Source: CAVQOB01 sp963714325 (GTDB taxonomy: Bacteria > Pseudomonadota > Alphaproteobacteria > Rhizobiales > Hyphomicrobiaceae). Taken from it: a stretch of 64,000 nt of DNA. Location: assembly GCA_963714325.1 (NCBI GenBank), contig CAVQOB010000026.1, positions 62,001 through 126,000 on the forward strand, in the 5' to 3' direction. The translations under genes and the position numbers were made by a program. The notes below the pieces were generated by a model. The model did not search any database, was not told the origin of the DNA, and saw only the letters and a program-made list of their open reading frames with translations. Below, piece after piece: positions 25,341 through 34,848 of this stretch (positions within the stretch are counted from its first letter, which is position 1; the number at the start of each line of letters is the position of its first letter).

Positions 25341-26363
25341 TTAGCGGATCGGCGGCGCGTACTGCAGGCCGCCCTGCGTCCAGAGTTTGTTTTGGCCGCG
25401 ATCGATGGCGAGGCGTGAATCCTTGCCGACATTGCGATCATAGCTTTCGCCGTAGTTGCCGACCGCCTTGATGATGCGAACGACCCAATCATTGTCGAGG
25501 CCGATGCCCTTGCCGAACTCGCCTTCCTTGCCAAGCAACCGCTTGATTTCCGGATTGGCCGACGCGGTCATCTGCTCGACATTGGCTTTCGTGACGCCAA
25601 GTTCTTCGGCATTGAGCATCGCAAAGTAGACCCACTTGACGACCGTGAACCACTGGCTGTCGCCCTGGCGGACGACCGGTCCGAGCGGCTCCTTGGAGAT
25701 GATCTCCGGCAGAACGATGTGATCGCCTGGTGCCTTCAGACGCAGGCGTTCGGCATAGAGACCCGAAGCGTCCGTCGTCATGGCGTCGCAACGGCCGGCG
25801 TCGTAGGCCGCGTTGACTTCGTCGTTCTTTTCGAACACGACCGGCTTGTATTCCATCTTGTTCGTCCGGAAATAGTCGGCAAGGTTCAACTCGGTGGTCG
25901 TTCCGGTCTGCACGCAGATCGATGCGCCCTTGAGTTCCTTGGCGCTTTTCACGCCGAGTGACTTTTTGACCATGAAGCCTTGACCGTCATAGTAGGTGAT
26001 GCCGGCGAAGGTGAGGCCGAGCGAGCTGTCACGGCTCATCGTCCAGGTGGTGTTGCGCGACAGCAGATCAACTTCACCCGACTGTAGTGCCGTGAAGCGT
26101 TCCTTGGCGCTCAGCGTTTTGAAGGTGACTTTCATCGGGTCATTGAAGATGGCCGCCGCAAGGGCGCGGCAGACGTCGACGTCGAAGCCGTTCCAGACGC
26201 CTTTGTCGTCCGGCTGCGCGAATCCAGCGAGGCCGTTGCCAACGCCGCAGTTCAGCGTGCCGCGTGCCTTGACGGCATCGAGACCTTTGGCTTGCGCAAA
26301 CGCCGCGCCGGTGAAACCGACGATCGCCGCCGCAGCGATACCGATTGTTTTGAGATGCTTCAT
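25341..26363 (-). CDS. aapJ: AapJ, general L-amino acid periplasmic binding protein
   Basis: This is the periplasmic solute-binding protein of the general L-amino acid ABC importer. The 340 residues begin with a signal peptide (1-23, ending AAFAQ). The mature protein reads GLDAVKARGTLNCGVGNGLAGFAQPDDKGVWNG and contains the family-specific NTTWTMSRDSSLGLTFAGITYYDGQGFMV and DNDWVVRIIKAVGNYGE. I chose the ATG at 26361-26363, which has GGAGGGGAG seven bases upstream; the longer frame adds a non-signal leader. It follows aapP by 220 bases. A hairpin after its stop probably makes it the most abundant product of the cluster. Confidence 0.96.
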   Translation of the reverse strand: MKHLKTIGIAAAAIVGFTGAAFAQAKGLDAVKARGTLNCGVGNGLAGFAQPDDKGVWNGFDVDVCRALAAAIFNDPMKVTFKTLSAKERFTALQSGEVDLLSRNTTWTMSRDSSLGLTFAGITYYDGQGFMVKKSLGVKSAKELKGASICVQTGTTTELNLADYFRTNKMEYKPVVFEKNDEVNAAYDAGRCDAMTTDASGLYAERLRLKAPGDHIVLPEIISKEPLGPVVRQGDSQWFTVVKWVYFAMLNAEELGVTKANVEQMTASANPEIKRLLGKEGEFGKGIGLDNDWVVRIIKAVGNYGESYDRNVGKDSRLAIDRGQNKLWTQGGLQYAPPIR

Positions 26364-26583
26364 TGTTGAACTCCCCTCCTGAGGGATAAACGACTGACGG
26401 ACTGAACGGACGTGAGGCGAGATGCATGCTTCCGTCGCTTGGGCCACAGACGATACTGCGGACCAAGATGCACGCCACCTCTCTACTTAATTCATCATCC
26501 GGAATTGGCGAAGTGCATGACATCGATCGCTTCCAGCTGAGAATTTCGTATGCGCTCAACCACCACTATAGCCCATGATCGGC

Positions 26584-27396
26584 TCAGTGATTGAGAATTT
26601 GCGATAGGAACAGTTTCGTTCGATCCGACTTGGGATTATTGAAGAACGTCGCTGGCGGGCCCTGTTCGACGATCTCGCCCTTGTCCATGAAGATGACGCG
26701 ATCGGCGACGGACTTGGCAAAGCCCATTTCGTGCGTGACGCAGATCATGGTCATGCCGGACCCCGCCAGCTCAATCATGACCTCGAGCACTTCCTTGATC
26801 ATTTCAGGGTCGAGCGCCGATGTCGGCTCGTCAAACAGCATAATACGCGGGTTCATGCACAAGGCACGAGCGATCGCCACACGCTGTTGCTGACCGCCCG
26901 AGAGCTGTCCCGGATACTTGGCGGCCTGCTCCGGAATACGCACCCGCTCAAGATATTGCATCGCAACTTTCTCGGCCTCGGCCCGCGGCATTTTTTTTAC
27001 CCAAATCGGCGCCAGGCAGAGATTGTCGAGAATGGTCAGATGCGGGAACAGATTGAACGACTGAAAGACCATGCCAACATTCGAGCGGACGGCGTCGATG
27101 TTGCGCACGTCACTGGTCAGCTCGGTGCCGTCGACAATGATCTGGCCGGCCTGATGTTCCTCAAGCCGATTGATGCAGCGGATCAGCGTCGACTTGCCGG
27201 AGCCGGACGGGCCGCAGATGACGATGCGCTCGCCCTGGGCCACGGACAGGTTGATGTTGCGCAGGACATGGAATTCCCCGTACCACTTGTTGACGGCGTT
27301 CAACACGATGGCCGGGGCTGCCTCGGCATTTTGTGGCCCAACATTTTTGGATATGACACTTGCTGCTCCGGCGTTGATCGCCTGAGAAAATTTCAC
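26584..27396 (-). CDS. aapP: AapP, amino acid ABC transporter ATP-binding protein
   Basis: This is the cytoplasmic ATPase that powers the Aap importer. The 270 residues contain Walker A GPSGSGKST, the Q-loop region FQSFNLFPHLT, signature LSGGQQQR, Walker B IMLFDEPTSALD and the switch histidine in CVTHEMGF. I chose the GTG at 27394-27396 because GGGAGGA lies seven bases upstream; a longer ATG frame adds 22 residues without similarity. It is the first gene of the aap cluster here, whereas Rhizobium clusters run aapJ-Q-M-P, so the order is rearranged. Aap-type ATPases also serve related polar amino acid systems. Confidence 0.95.
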   Translation of the reverse strand: MKFSQAINAGAASVISKNVGPQNAEAAPAIVLNAVNKWYGEFHVLRNINLSVAQGERIVICGPSGSGKSTLIRCINRLEEHQAGQIIVDGTELTSDVRNIDAVRSNVGMVFQSFNLFPHLTILDNLCLAPIWVKKMPRAEAEKVAMQYLERVRIPEQAAKYPGQLSGGQQQRVAIARALCMNPRIMLFDEPTSALDPEMIKEVLEVMIELAGSGMTMICVTHEMGFAKSVADRVIFMDKGEIVEQGPPATFFNNPKSDRTKLFLSQILNH

Positions 27397-28128
27397 GTTT
27401 GCGTCCTCCCGAACGACTGATTTTCTGTCAAACCCCGGACCGCCGAAAGTTTCGTCTCGCATGCCAGCCTTGCCGGCCAGCGCACACTATGGCGCAGCTG
27501 GGCCGCACACGCAATGCAGCCGTGCAAATTCGAACCGAACATTGACTGTAGGTCGGCCCGGTCCAGCCGCACCGGGACGTAACCACAGACCACGAGCGCT
27601 CAGCGCCTGTGCAGCCGACGCCGCTAGGCCACCCCATCAACTCCAGGCAAAAGTGTTGTCCGCCGGTGTCAATAGTTCCTGCGACAATTTTTTTGACACA
27701 ACTTTTCAGGGAATACCGCCGACAACAAATCAGCCGACGGCGGCCGATGTGCTTCCGCTGCTTATAAATTCGATGAATATTACGGTAGGTGCGCTCAATC
27801 AGTGGTTGCGCCACGTTGCGCCGGAAACGATGCCCTTGTCTTTCGTCAAGAGCGGCGCCCGACTTGTGCACACAATTATCTCACCCGCCCACTCTTTCCA
27901 CAGCCAACAAATTATGGCCTGTACTTATCAATCCTTTGAGCTTGAGCCGGTGCGAATGTGGCACTGATGGAGCATCGGCAAATACTCTTGGGACGCCCGG
28001 TTTGGAATTCTGCTTGGGATTCTGACCGGTTAGGATGCTGAAAGACGCTCGCGATCCACCGTCATGGGACGTCTTCTGCAAGGCCATTGTCGGCCTGAGT
28101 ATCGTTCGTTTTGCGTGAGGAGGCCACG
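27397..28128. other. Divergent intergenic region upstream of aapP
   Basis: These 732 bases lie between aapP and the divergent one-TM protein gene. The middle part (about 27660-27800) is AT-richer and holds a TTGACA at 27693 and a TATAAA at 27763, but neither pairs with a properly spaced partner, so I do not call a promoter. No open frame here looks like a protein. GAGGAGG at 28117-28123 is the ribosome-binding site of the next gene. Confidence 0.5.
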
Positions 28129-29769
28129 GTGGACAAGAGCAAACAGAGTTCGCGGCTCACGTTAGAGTCCGGCATTGAGCCCATCATGAGCCCCGCCATG
28201 GGCCCAGCTGGCGAACAGAGCAGATTGAGTGACGCGCGTCGGGCCCGCGAAACCGCACGTCACCCCCAGCAACGCCAGCCCCAGCAACGCTTGGCCGATC
28301 GCCTCGCCGATATTGATCGTTCGCTCGGTCATTCAACGGCGCCAGAGCCCACATCAAAGCATCGTGCGGCGACACAGCCTGAGCACGACAATGTCCGCTT
28401 CGCACGCGAGGCTATCGCCCGCATGGCGGCCAACGAGGCGGCCGGCTCGGCGGCGGATGACTGCATGGCGTGCGCGATGCTTGATGCACGCGCTGGTGAT
28501 GCCTGCCGGCCAGCTGCGACGGCTATTCCAGCCAGCAGTAGCAAGCCGCAGACCGCCAAGCCTCAGATCAGCAAGCTCGCCGGACCCAAAGCCGGACCCA
28601 AAGCAATGACGACGCGACCGACCAAGACGCCGGCCGCGACACCCGCGACAAAGCCGGTTCGCCGCAATGCGGTGGCGCCCGCAGCACCAGTCGCGCGACG
28701 ACGTCCGCGTCCGGCGAAAGCATTTGGTGCCGGTTTTGCGGGTGGCGCCGTCATCGCCATGGTTGGCGGCCTGTTTGGAACGGCGATGTTTCTCGAACCA
28801 CAAGATGTGACGGCGGCACCGCACCACCTCATCCCCAGCAGCATCGACTTCACATTCTCGCTGGCCAGCATCAGCGATGTCCATGACGGCGGGCCGGCTT
28901 GGGCCTGGCGCGAAGCGGTGACGCTACGCACCATCCGCGATCTGTCCGTCCAACGCGCCGACACCGGCTCGTCTTGGGCGACGCGCGCGCAATTGGCGAG
29001 CCTGTCGCGTGCTGGAGCGGCTTATCCGGTGATGCTACCAACCGTTGCCGCTCGCCAGCCAGTCGCCCTGAACCAGCGACAACCCCACCACACGGTCAGC
29101 GTCGAGGTGATGGGCAAGCTTGAGACCGCCGCACTGCCCGCGAGCACCGGCACACCACTCGTGCTCGCCGTTGCGACGGCCGGGCCGGCGATCGAAACAC
29201 GCAGTTCGACACGACGCGCGGATGAAAAATCGCCGGAACCAACCGCGTCCGCTGCTGCCCCCGCAGCTACACCTGTGATCGCGCCAGCGGCGGCCAATGC
29301 CGGCAAGACAGCGCTGGCAAGCGGACGCGCGGCGAAGACCGTGCATCATGCAACGCCGCGCCCCGAGCGCGACGCCGCAATGAATTCAACCGCAAAAACG
29401 GCGACCGCACCACCACCGGGGCCTGCACAAGCCCACACTGCGCATCACGTTCTGACAAAAGCATCGCCTGAGCCACAACGCCCGTTGAAGTTGATCGCGA
29501 CCCAAAAGCGACCGCTGAACCGCGATGACGACGAGGACAACGATACGGCCTCGATCAGTGCGCCGTTACCCAAACTTGGCAATGCGCGCGCTCAAGAAGC
29601 GCGCAGCGGTGGCAATGCTGGCACGCCGAAAAAGGCGATGCTCCTCGGTGCCGGATCGACAGTAACAGCCCCCGACAAGCCGCAACAGGCGGCCGAAGCA
29701 CCGAAAACCAAGTGGTGGAAGGCCCCGATGCCGGGTTGGGCGCCATTCCGCAGTTCCAACAACAACTGA
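28129..29769 (+). CDS. Ala/Pro/Thr-rich single-membrane-span hypothetical protein
   Basis: I do not recognise a family for this 546-residue protein. It starts with GTG at 28129 with GAGGAGG five bases upstream. Residues 1-195 are charged, then Ala/Pro/Lys-rich, with a cysteine cluster CMAC...DAC near 112-126. Residues about 198-220 form the only hydrophobic helix (AGFAGGAVIAMVGGLFGTAMFL). The remaining 320 residues are low-complexity Ala/Pro/Thr/Lys, ending KWWKAPMPGWAPFRSSNNN. The layout suggests an inner-membrane protein with disordered domains on both sides; the N-terminus is probably cytoplasmic because RRRPRPAK precedes the helix. Codon use matches the genome, so it looks resident. Divergent from aapP and convergent with the GMC gene. 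Confidence 0.75.
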   Translation: MDKSKQSSRLTLESGIEPIMSPAMGPAGEQSRLSDARRARETARHPQQRQPQQRLADRLADIDRSLGHSTAPEPTSKHRAATQPEHDNVRFAREAIARMAANEAAGSAADDCMACAMLDARAGDACRPAATAIPASSSKPQTAKPQISKLAGPKAGPKAMTTRPTKTPAATPATKPVRRNAVAPAAPVARRRPRPAKAFGAGFAGGAVIAMVGGLFGTAMFLEPQDVTAAPHHLIPSSIDFTFSLASISDVHDGGPAWAWREAVTLRTIRDLSVQRADTGSSWATRAQLASLSRAGAAYPVMLPTVAARQPVALNQRQPHHTVSVEVMGKLETAALPASTGTPLVLAVATAGPAIETRSSTRRADEKSPEPTASAAAPAATPVIAPAAANAGKTALASGRAAKTVHHATPRPERDAAMNSTAKTATAPPPGPAQAHTAHHVLTKASPEPQRPLKLIATQKRPLNRDDDEDNDTASISAPLPKLGNARAQEARSGGNAGTPKKAMLLGAGSTVTAPDKPQQAAEAPKTKWWKAPMPGWAPFRSSNNN

Positions 29770-29818
29770 TCACGGTCAGCCCGCAACGAGCCGAGCGTGA
29801 CACCACGCAACACCTGAC

Positions 29819-31444
29819 TTAGTGCGCGCGCGCATCGACGAGGATCATCGCGGCGCCCTTTTCAGCAATCATCAATGTTGGCGCATTGGTATTGCCCGAC
29901 GTGATCGCTGGCATCACCGACGCGTCAATTACCCGCAATCCCTCGATACCACGCACCCGCAGCCGCGCATCGACGACAGCATTCGCGTCTGGCCCCATGC
30001 GCGCCGTGCCGACCGGATGAAAAATCGTTGTGCCGATTTCGCCAGCGGCTTTGGCCAGCGCCTGATCGCCGTCGATCTCAAGACCAGGACGGAACTCCAG
30101 CGGTTTGAACTTCTGTAACGCCGGCATCGACACGATGCGCCGCGTCAGCCGGATCGCATCAGCGGCAACGCGGCGATCGTCCTCGGTCGAGAGGTAATTG
30201 GGATTGATCCGGGGATGCGCCTCAGGATCGCGCGAGGCGATGTGCACAGACCCGCGGCTGGTCGGGCGCACATTGCACACGCTCGCGGTGAATGCCGGGA
30301 ACGGATCGAGCGGATCGCCGAACTTCGGCAACGTCAGCGGCTGCACATGATACTGCAGATTGGCGGTATCGCGGCTCGCATCGGATTTGGCGAACGCGCC
30401 GAGCTGCGACGGCGCCATCGTCATCGGACCGCGTCGGAACAATGCGTATTCCAGCGCAAACCCTGCGCGCTGCAACAGGCTTTGATAGCGCTCGTTCATG
30501 GTCGCGACGCCGGCCACTTTGTAGGCACAGCGGATCTGCAGATGATCCTGCAGATTGCCGCCAACGTCCGGCGCCTCATGCAGTACGGTGATACCATGCT
30601 TTTGCAGCAGCGCGCCGGGTCCAATCCCTGACAGTTGCAGGATCTGCGGGCTGCCGATGGCGCCGGCGGCCAGGATCACCTCGCGCCGCGCGTGCGCCGT
30701 TCGCGATTCCTGGTCGCGCGCGTAGGCAACACCGGTGACGCGCTTGTGATTGATCGCCAGCCATTGCACCATCGCGCCGGTGGCGATCGTCAAGTTCGCG
30801 CGCGTCTTCGCCGGCCGCAGAAATGCTTTTGCTGTATTCCAGCGCACGCCTGCGCGCTGATTGACGTGAAAATACGCGCAACCCTCATTGTCCCCGCGAT
30901 TGAAGTCGTCGATTTTCGCCAGTCCCGCTTCGCCAGCGGCGTCCCGGAATGCGTCGAGGATCTCCCAGCTGACGCGCGGCTTTTCAATCCGCCATTCGCC
31001 GCCGGCGCGATGCACACCCTCAAATGCGCTCGGCTCCAGCGCCGCTTGATCCTCATGGCTGAGGAAGTAGGGCAGGCAATCGTCCCAACCCCAGCCGACA
31101 TTGCCCATCTGCCGCCACAGATCATAGTCGCGCGCTTGCCCGCGCATGTAGATCATGCCGTTGATCGACGAGCAGCCGCCAAGCACACGCCCGCGCGGAT
31201 AGTTGAGCGCGCGGCCATTGAGCCCCGGCTCGGCCACCGTCTTGAAGCCCCAATCGGCCTTCGGATTGCCCATCAGGTAGAGATAGCCGACGGGGATATG
31301 GATCCACGGCAAGTTGTCCTTGCCGCCAGCCTCAAGCAGCAGCACGCGCACGGATGGATCGGCACTCAGTCGATTGGCGAGCAGGCACCCCGCGGTTCCC
31401 GCGCCAACAATGATGTAGTCGTAAGTGTCCTGCTCATCGGCCAT
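29819..31444 (-). CDS. GMC family FAD-dependent oxidoreductase (choline/alcohol dehydrogenase-like)
   Basis: This is a glucose-methanol-choline family flavoenzyme of 541 residues, oxidising a primary alcohol substrate. The FAD loop is YDYIIVGAGTAGCLLANRLS (about 9-28). The GMC signature PRGRVLGGCSSINGMIYMRGQ lies near 83-103, and GAIGSPQILQLSGIGP is the second signature. The catalytic histidine region FHPVGTARMG is near 490, followed by VIDASVMPAITSGNTNAPTLMIAEKGA. All parts are present and length is usual. Choline dehydrogenase and aliphatic alcohol dehydrogenases cannot be separated by eye. It is monocistronic, and a divergent promoter region separates it from the acyltransferase operon. 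Confidence 0.9.
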   Translation of the reverse strand: MADEQDTYDYIIVGAGTAGCLLANRLSADPSVRVLLLEAGGKDNLPWIHIPVGYLYLMGNPKADWGFKTVAEPGLNGRALNYPRGRVLGGCSSINGMIYMRGQARDYDLWRQMGNVGWGWDDCLPYFLSHEDQAALEPSAFEGVHRAGGEWRIEKPRVSWEILDAFRDAAGEAGLAKIDDFNRGDNEGCAYFHVNQRAGVRWNTAKAFLRPAKTRANLTIATGAMVQWLAINHKRVTGVAYARDQESRTAHARREVILAAGAIGSPQILQLSGIGPGALLQKHGITVLHEAPDVGGNLQDHLQIRCAYKVAGVATMNERYQSLLQRAGFALEYALFRRGPMTMAPSQLGAFAKSDASRDTANLQYHVQPLTLPKFGDPLDPFPAFTASVCNVRPTSRGSVHIASRDPEAHPRINPNYLSTEDDRRVAADAIRLTRRIVSMPALQKFKPLEFRPGLEIDGDQALAKAAGEIGTTIFHPVGTARMGPDANAVVDARLRVRGIEGLRVIDASVMPAITSGNTNAPTLMIAEKGAAMILVDARAH

Positions 31445-31752
31445 GCTTGGTCCCGCTCGGATCCATCCCGAACCGACCTTATGCGCTGTTCGGCAGCAAC
31501 GCCAATACAGTCATGTTGCATGGCACCTTCCGACTTTGCTGGACTGATCCCGGCTCGCGCGGAATTCATTTTGTCGCGAAATTGGAAACCTTGACGTCGC
31601 CCAGCTGCAACGCGACGTCCGGCCGGCTCGGCGAAGCGGTGTCGGAAGGCGCCGTGCAAAAGAGAGATTGACCCGCCAGCCAGTTTGACTATGCCGGGAG
31701 ACGTGCCCTTATCCGAACGAACAATCTTTTGAGCCGAGACCACAACCCCACC
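31445..31752. other. Divergent intergenic region GMC gene / acyltransferase operon
   Basis: These 308 bases separate divergent genes and must hold both promoters. I see no clear -35/-10 pair, repeat or small gene. Confidence 0.45.
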
Positions 31753-32640
31753 ATGTCGCCGCTGACCGATCTGAGATACCGGCTGGAATACTATGGGCTC
31801 CGCGTCATCGTCGGGCTCATTCGCGCGGTCCCGCTGGAGACGGCAGCCAGCATTTCAGCGTTCTGTTGGCGCACCATCGCACCCTGGCAGCGCCGCCACA
31901 GCCGTGCGCTGGAAAACCTCGCCATCGCCTACCCCGACAAGACGCCGGAGAACCGCGAGGCGATCGCCCGCGCCATGTGGGCCAACCTTGGCCGCGTCAT
32001 GGCCGAGACGATGCAGATCGATCGACTGATCCAGGAGCCCGGCCGCATCGAGATCGTCTCGCCGGTGTTCGCCCGCTACAAGGACAAGTTGGGGCCGATC
32101 ATCGGTGTCTCGCTGCATATGGGCAATTGGGAACTGGCGATCTGGCCGCTGACGGTTGCCGGCGCGACACCCGCTGCCATCTATCGCACGGTAAAGAATC
32201 CTTATGTTGATCGCTATTTGCGCGCCCAACGCAAAAATCTCTATCCCGGCGGCCTGCTCAACAAGGGAACCGATGCCGAGAGTAAGAAGACCGTGCGCAT
32301 CATCACCGACTTCGTGCGCAAGGGCGGACGCCTTGGCCTCGTCGCCGACCTGCACGATCGCCAGGGCATCCCGGTTCCCTTCTTCGGCCATCCCGCGCCC
32401 TCGACAATGGCGCCGGCCCTGATCGCGCGGCGCACCGGCGGGCGCATCTGGCTCGCCCGCTGTCTGCGCGTCGGCACCTCGAGCCGCTTCAGAATCGACA
32501 TGCTCGAATTGAAAGTCCCGCGCAGCCAAAACCCCGCCGACGACATCCGTTGGACGACGGCTGCCATGCAAGCGCAGTTCGAAGCCTGGGTGCGTGAAGC
32601 CCCCGAACAATTCATGTGGTCCAACCGACGGTGGAGTTGA
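31753..32640 (+). CDS. LpxL/HtrB-type lysophospholipid (lipid A) acyltransferase
   Basis: This is an inner-membrane acyltransferase of the LpxL/LpxM (HtrB/MsbB) family, which adds a secondary acyl chain to lipid A or a related lipid. The 295 residues have a hydrophobic N-terminal anchor (about 10-45) and the catalytic HX4E-type motif SLHMGNWELAIWPL near 123-136. They also show KNPYVDRYLRAQR and the substrate block RKGGRLGLVADLHDRQGIPVPFFG. Length and order are typical. I chose the ATG at 31753; an in-frame TTG eight codons earlier is possible. It is the first gene of a tight three-gene unit; rsm22 starts 4 bases after its stop. Confidence 0.87.
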   Translation: MSPLTDLRYRLEYYGLRVIVGLIRAVPLETAASISAFCWRTIAPWQRRHSRALENLAIAYPDKTPENREAIARAMWANLGRVMAETMQIDRLIQEPGRIEIVSPVFARYKDKLGPIIGVSLHMGNWELAIWPLTVAGATPAAIYRTVKNPYVDRYLRAQRKNLYPGGLLNKGTDAESKKTVRIITDFVRKGGRLGLVADLHDRQGIPVPFFGHPAPSTMAPALIARRTGGRIWLARCLRVGTSSRFRIDMLELKVPRSQNPADDIRWTTAAMQAQFEAWVREAPEQFMWSNRRWS

Positions 32641-32644
32641 GACC

Positions 32645-33658
32645 ATGCCTTCCACCGATCTCCCCGCTCATGTCCAGGCCGCTCTCAGCACGGCGCTCGA
32701 CGGCGTCAAGCGTGATCGTCTCGTCGCGGCAACGGCGGCGATGTCGAACGTTTATCGGGACGACGGCCACTCCGACCAGGCGGTTGCGTCGGGCAACTCA
32801 GCCCTTGCCTATGCCATCGCCCGCATGCCCGCGACCTATGCCGCAGCGATCCGCGTCTTCGCGGAAGTGCAGCGCCGCGAGCCTGACTTCGCGCCGCGCG
32901 CGCTCGAAGACGTCGGCGCTGGCCCGGGTACCGCGACATTGGCCGCACTCGCCGTCTGGCCCTCGTTGAAGACGCTGACGCTGATTGAGCCCAACCCGCA
33001 CATGCGCGCGCTCAGCAAAACATTCCTTGCCGGCAACGCCGCCGCAGCCGACCGAACAGTGCGCATCTACGAAAGCGATATCATCGGCCGGCCGGCCAAT
33101 GACCTGTCCGATCTCGTCGTCATGAGTTATGTCCTCGCCGAGCACCCAGCGGAGCGCGCCGCCGCCCTTGCCGCCATGGCCGCGCGCCAGGCAGCCGATA
33201 TCCTGGTGATCATCGAGCCCGGCCGCACCGCTGGATTCGAGCGCATCAAGCGCGCCCGCGACGCTCTGGCCGTTCGCGGCACGATGCACATCATTGCCCC
33301 TTGCCCGCATGCCAACGCCTGCCCACTCCCAGCGCCGGACTGGTGCCACTTCTCCGTTCGGCTCGCCCGTTCCCGCGACCACAAATTGCTCAAGGGTGCC
33401 GACGCGCCGTTCGAAGACGAGGCCTACAGTTACGTCGCAATGACGCGTTCGCGGCCCCGCGCCGCCGCGCCCGCCCGCGTGCTGCGACCACCGAGCGTCA
33501 GCAAGGCCGAGGTCGCTCTGCGCCTGTGCACAGCCGACGGTCTTTCCGAATGCCGCCTTCCCCGCCGCGACAAGCCCGGGTACAAAGCCGCAAAAGGGCT
33601 CGACTGGGGCGATACGTTCGATCCCGTCGCCACGTCCCCTCCGGAGTCATCGTCATGA
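32645..33658 (+). CDS. Rsm22-family SAM-dependent methyltransferase-like protein (ribosome assembly)
   Basis: This is a member of the Rsm22/METTL17 family, proteins associated with small ribosomal subunit assembly. The 337 residues hold the SAM loop EDVGAGPGTATLAAL (88-102) and a set of cysteines: CPHANACPLP (Cys220, Cys226), WCHF (Cys234) and later LCTADGLSECRLPRRDK. In METTL17-type proteins such a set binds an Fe-S cluster. FEDEAYSYVAMTR is another family phrase. I chose the ATG at 32645. It starts 4 bases after the acyltransferase stop, and its TGA overlaps the next ATG (ATGA). Whether it methylates rRNA or only binds the ribosome is unknown for the bacterial family. Confidence 0.88.
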   Translation: MPSTDLPAHVQAALSTALDGVKRDRLVAATAAMSNVYRDDGHSDQAVASGNSALAYAIARMPATYAAAIRVFAEVQRREPDFAPRALEDVGAGPGTATLAALAVWPSLKTLTLIEPNPHMRALSKTFLAGNAAAADRTVRIYESDIIGRPANDLSDLVVMSYVLAEHPAERAAALAAMAARQAADILVIIEPGRTAGFERIKRARDALAVRGTMHIIAPCPHANACPLPAPDWCHFSVRLARSRDHKLLKGADAPFEDEAYSYVAMTRSRPRAAAPARVLRPPSVSKAEVALRLCTADGLSECRLPRRDKPGYKAAKGLDWGDTFDPVATSPPESSS

Positions 33659-34708
33659 GCGCCGCCCGTACACCGCACAAATTTCACAACGCTCTCGCCG
33701 CCGGCGCGCCGCCGCCCTATCGCGCGCTCCCCGTTCGAACTCGAACGGATGATTCATTTTGTCCCCCCGCATCTCGAAAAAATCCGCGCCCGCGTCGGCG
33801 AGATTGCCAAACAGGTCGACGTCATCATCGGCAATCTCGAAGACGCCATCCCAGCAGATCAAAAACTCGCGGCACGCGCGGGCTTCATCGCCATGGCCAA
33901 GGCGACCGATTTCGGCGCCACCGGCCTGTGGGTGCGCATCAACGCGCTCAATGCGCCATGGGCGCTCGACGACATCTGCGAAATCGTCGCCGCCGTCGGC
34001 CGGCAGCTCGACTGCATCATGTTGCCGAAAGTCGAAGGCCCTTGGGACATCCACTATCTCGACCAGTTGCTGGCCCAGCTTGAGGCCCGCCACGCCGTCA
34101 CGAAGCCAATCCTGATCCACGCCATTCTCGAAACAGCGGAAGGCGTCAAGAATGTCGACGCCATCGCCGCCAGTTCGCCCCGCCTGCACGGCATGAGCCT
34201 CGGCCCCGCCGATCTCGCCGCCTCGCGCGGGATGAAGACGACGCGCGTCGGCGGCGGCCACCCCGACTATGGCGTGCTCGCCGACGCCAAATCCGACGGT
34301 AGCCCCCGCGCCTTCGCGCAGCAGGATCTGTGGCACTACACCGTCGCCAAGATGGTCGACGCCTGCATGAGCAACGGCATCAAACCGTTCTACGGGCCCT
34401 TCGGTGATTTCGCCGATGCAGCCGCCTGCGAAGCGCAATTCCGCAACGCCTTCCTGATGGGCTGCCTTGGCGCTTGGTCGCTGCATCCGACACAAATTGA
34501 CATCGCAAAACGCGTCTTTTCCCCCGATCCGGCCGAGGTCGCATTCTCCCGAAAAATCCTTGCCGCCATGCCCGACGGGACAGGGGCTGCCATTGTCGAG
34601 GGCAAGTTCCAGGACGATGCCACCTGGAAACAGGCAAAGGTCATTGTCGACCTCGCCCGACTGGTTGCCGCGAAGGATCCGGAACAGGCGCGGCTGTACG
34701 GGTTTTGA
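33655..34708 (+). CDS. HpcH/HpaI aldolase family (malyl-CoA/citrate lyase-like), apparent frameshift
   Basis: This is a TIM-barrel lyase of the HpcH/HpaI/CitE family (L-malyl-CoA, beta-methylmalyl-CoA or citramalyl-CoA lyases). The main frame from 33749 gives 319 residues beginning MIHFVPPHLEKIRARV. It shows the metal/acid motifs NLEDAIP, CIMLPKVEGPWD, HAILETAEGV and the loop GMSLGPADLAASRG. The true start is probably the ATG at 33655, which overlaps the rsm22 stop. Its frame reads MSAARTPHKFHNALAAGAPPPYRALP, and removing one base from the C run at 33729-33732 joins it to FELERMIHFV. The full length of 1054 bases equals 351 codons plus one base, consistent with a single insertion. Sequencing error or a real inactivating frameshift are both possible; an internal start at 33749 would still give most of the barrel. 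Confidence 0.83.
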
Positions 34709-34848
34709 ACATAAGTCGAAAGTTTGAAACAGAAACGCGCGGGCTCATTATAAAGCGTGTCTTCGGCGCACCGACCGCCAATGCTTTCAATTGTGCCGTA
34801 TTCCGCCAATTGACTCCGCGATGCCGCCTCGCCAAAGTTTCCAGGGAT

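Noticed and set aside
27693..27721. TTGACA-based promoter upstream of aapP
   Set aside because: No acceptable -10 sequence at 16-18 bases spacing.
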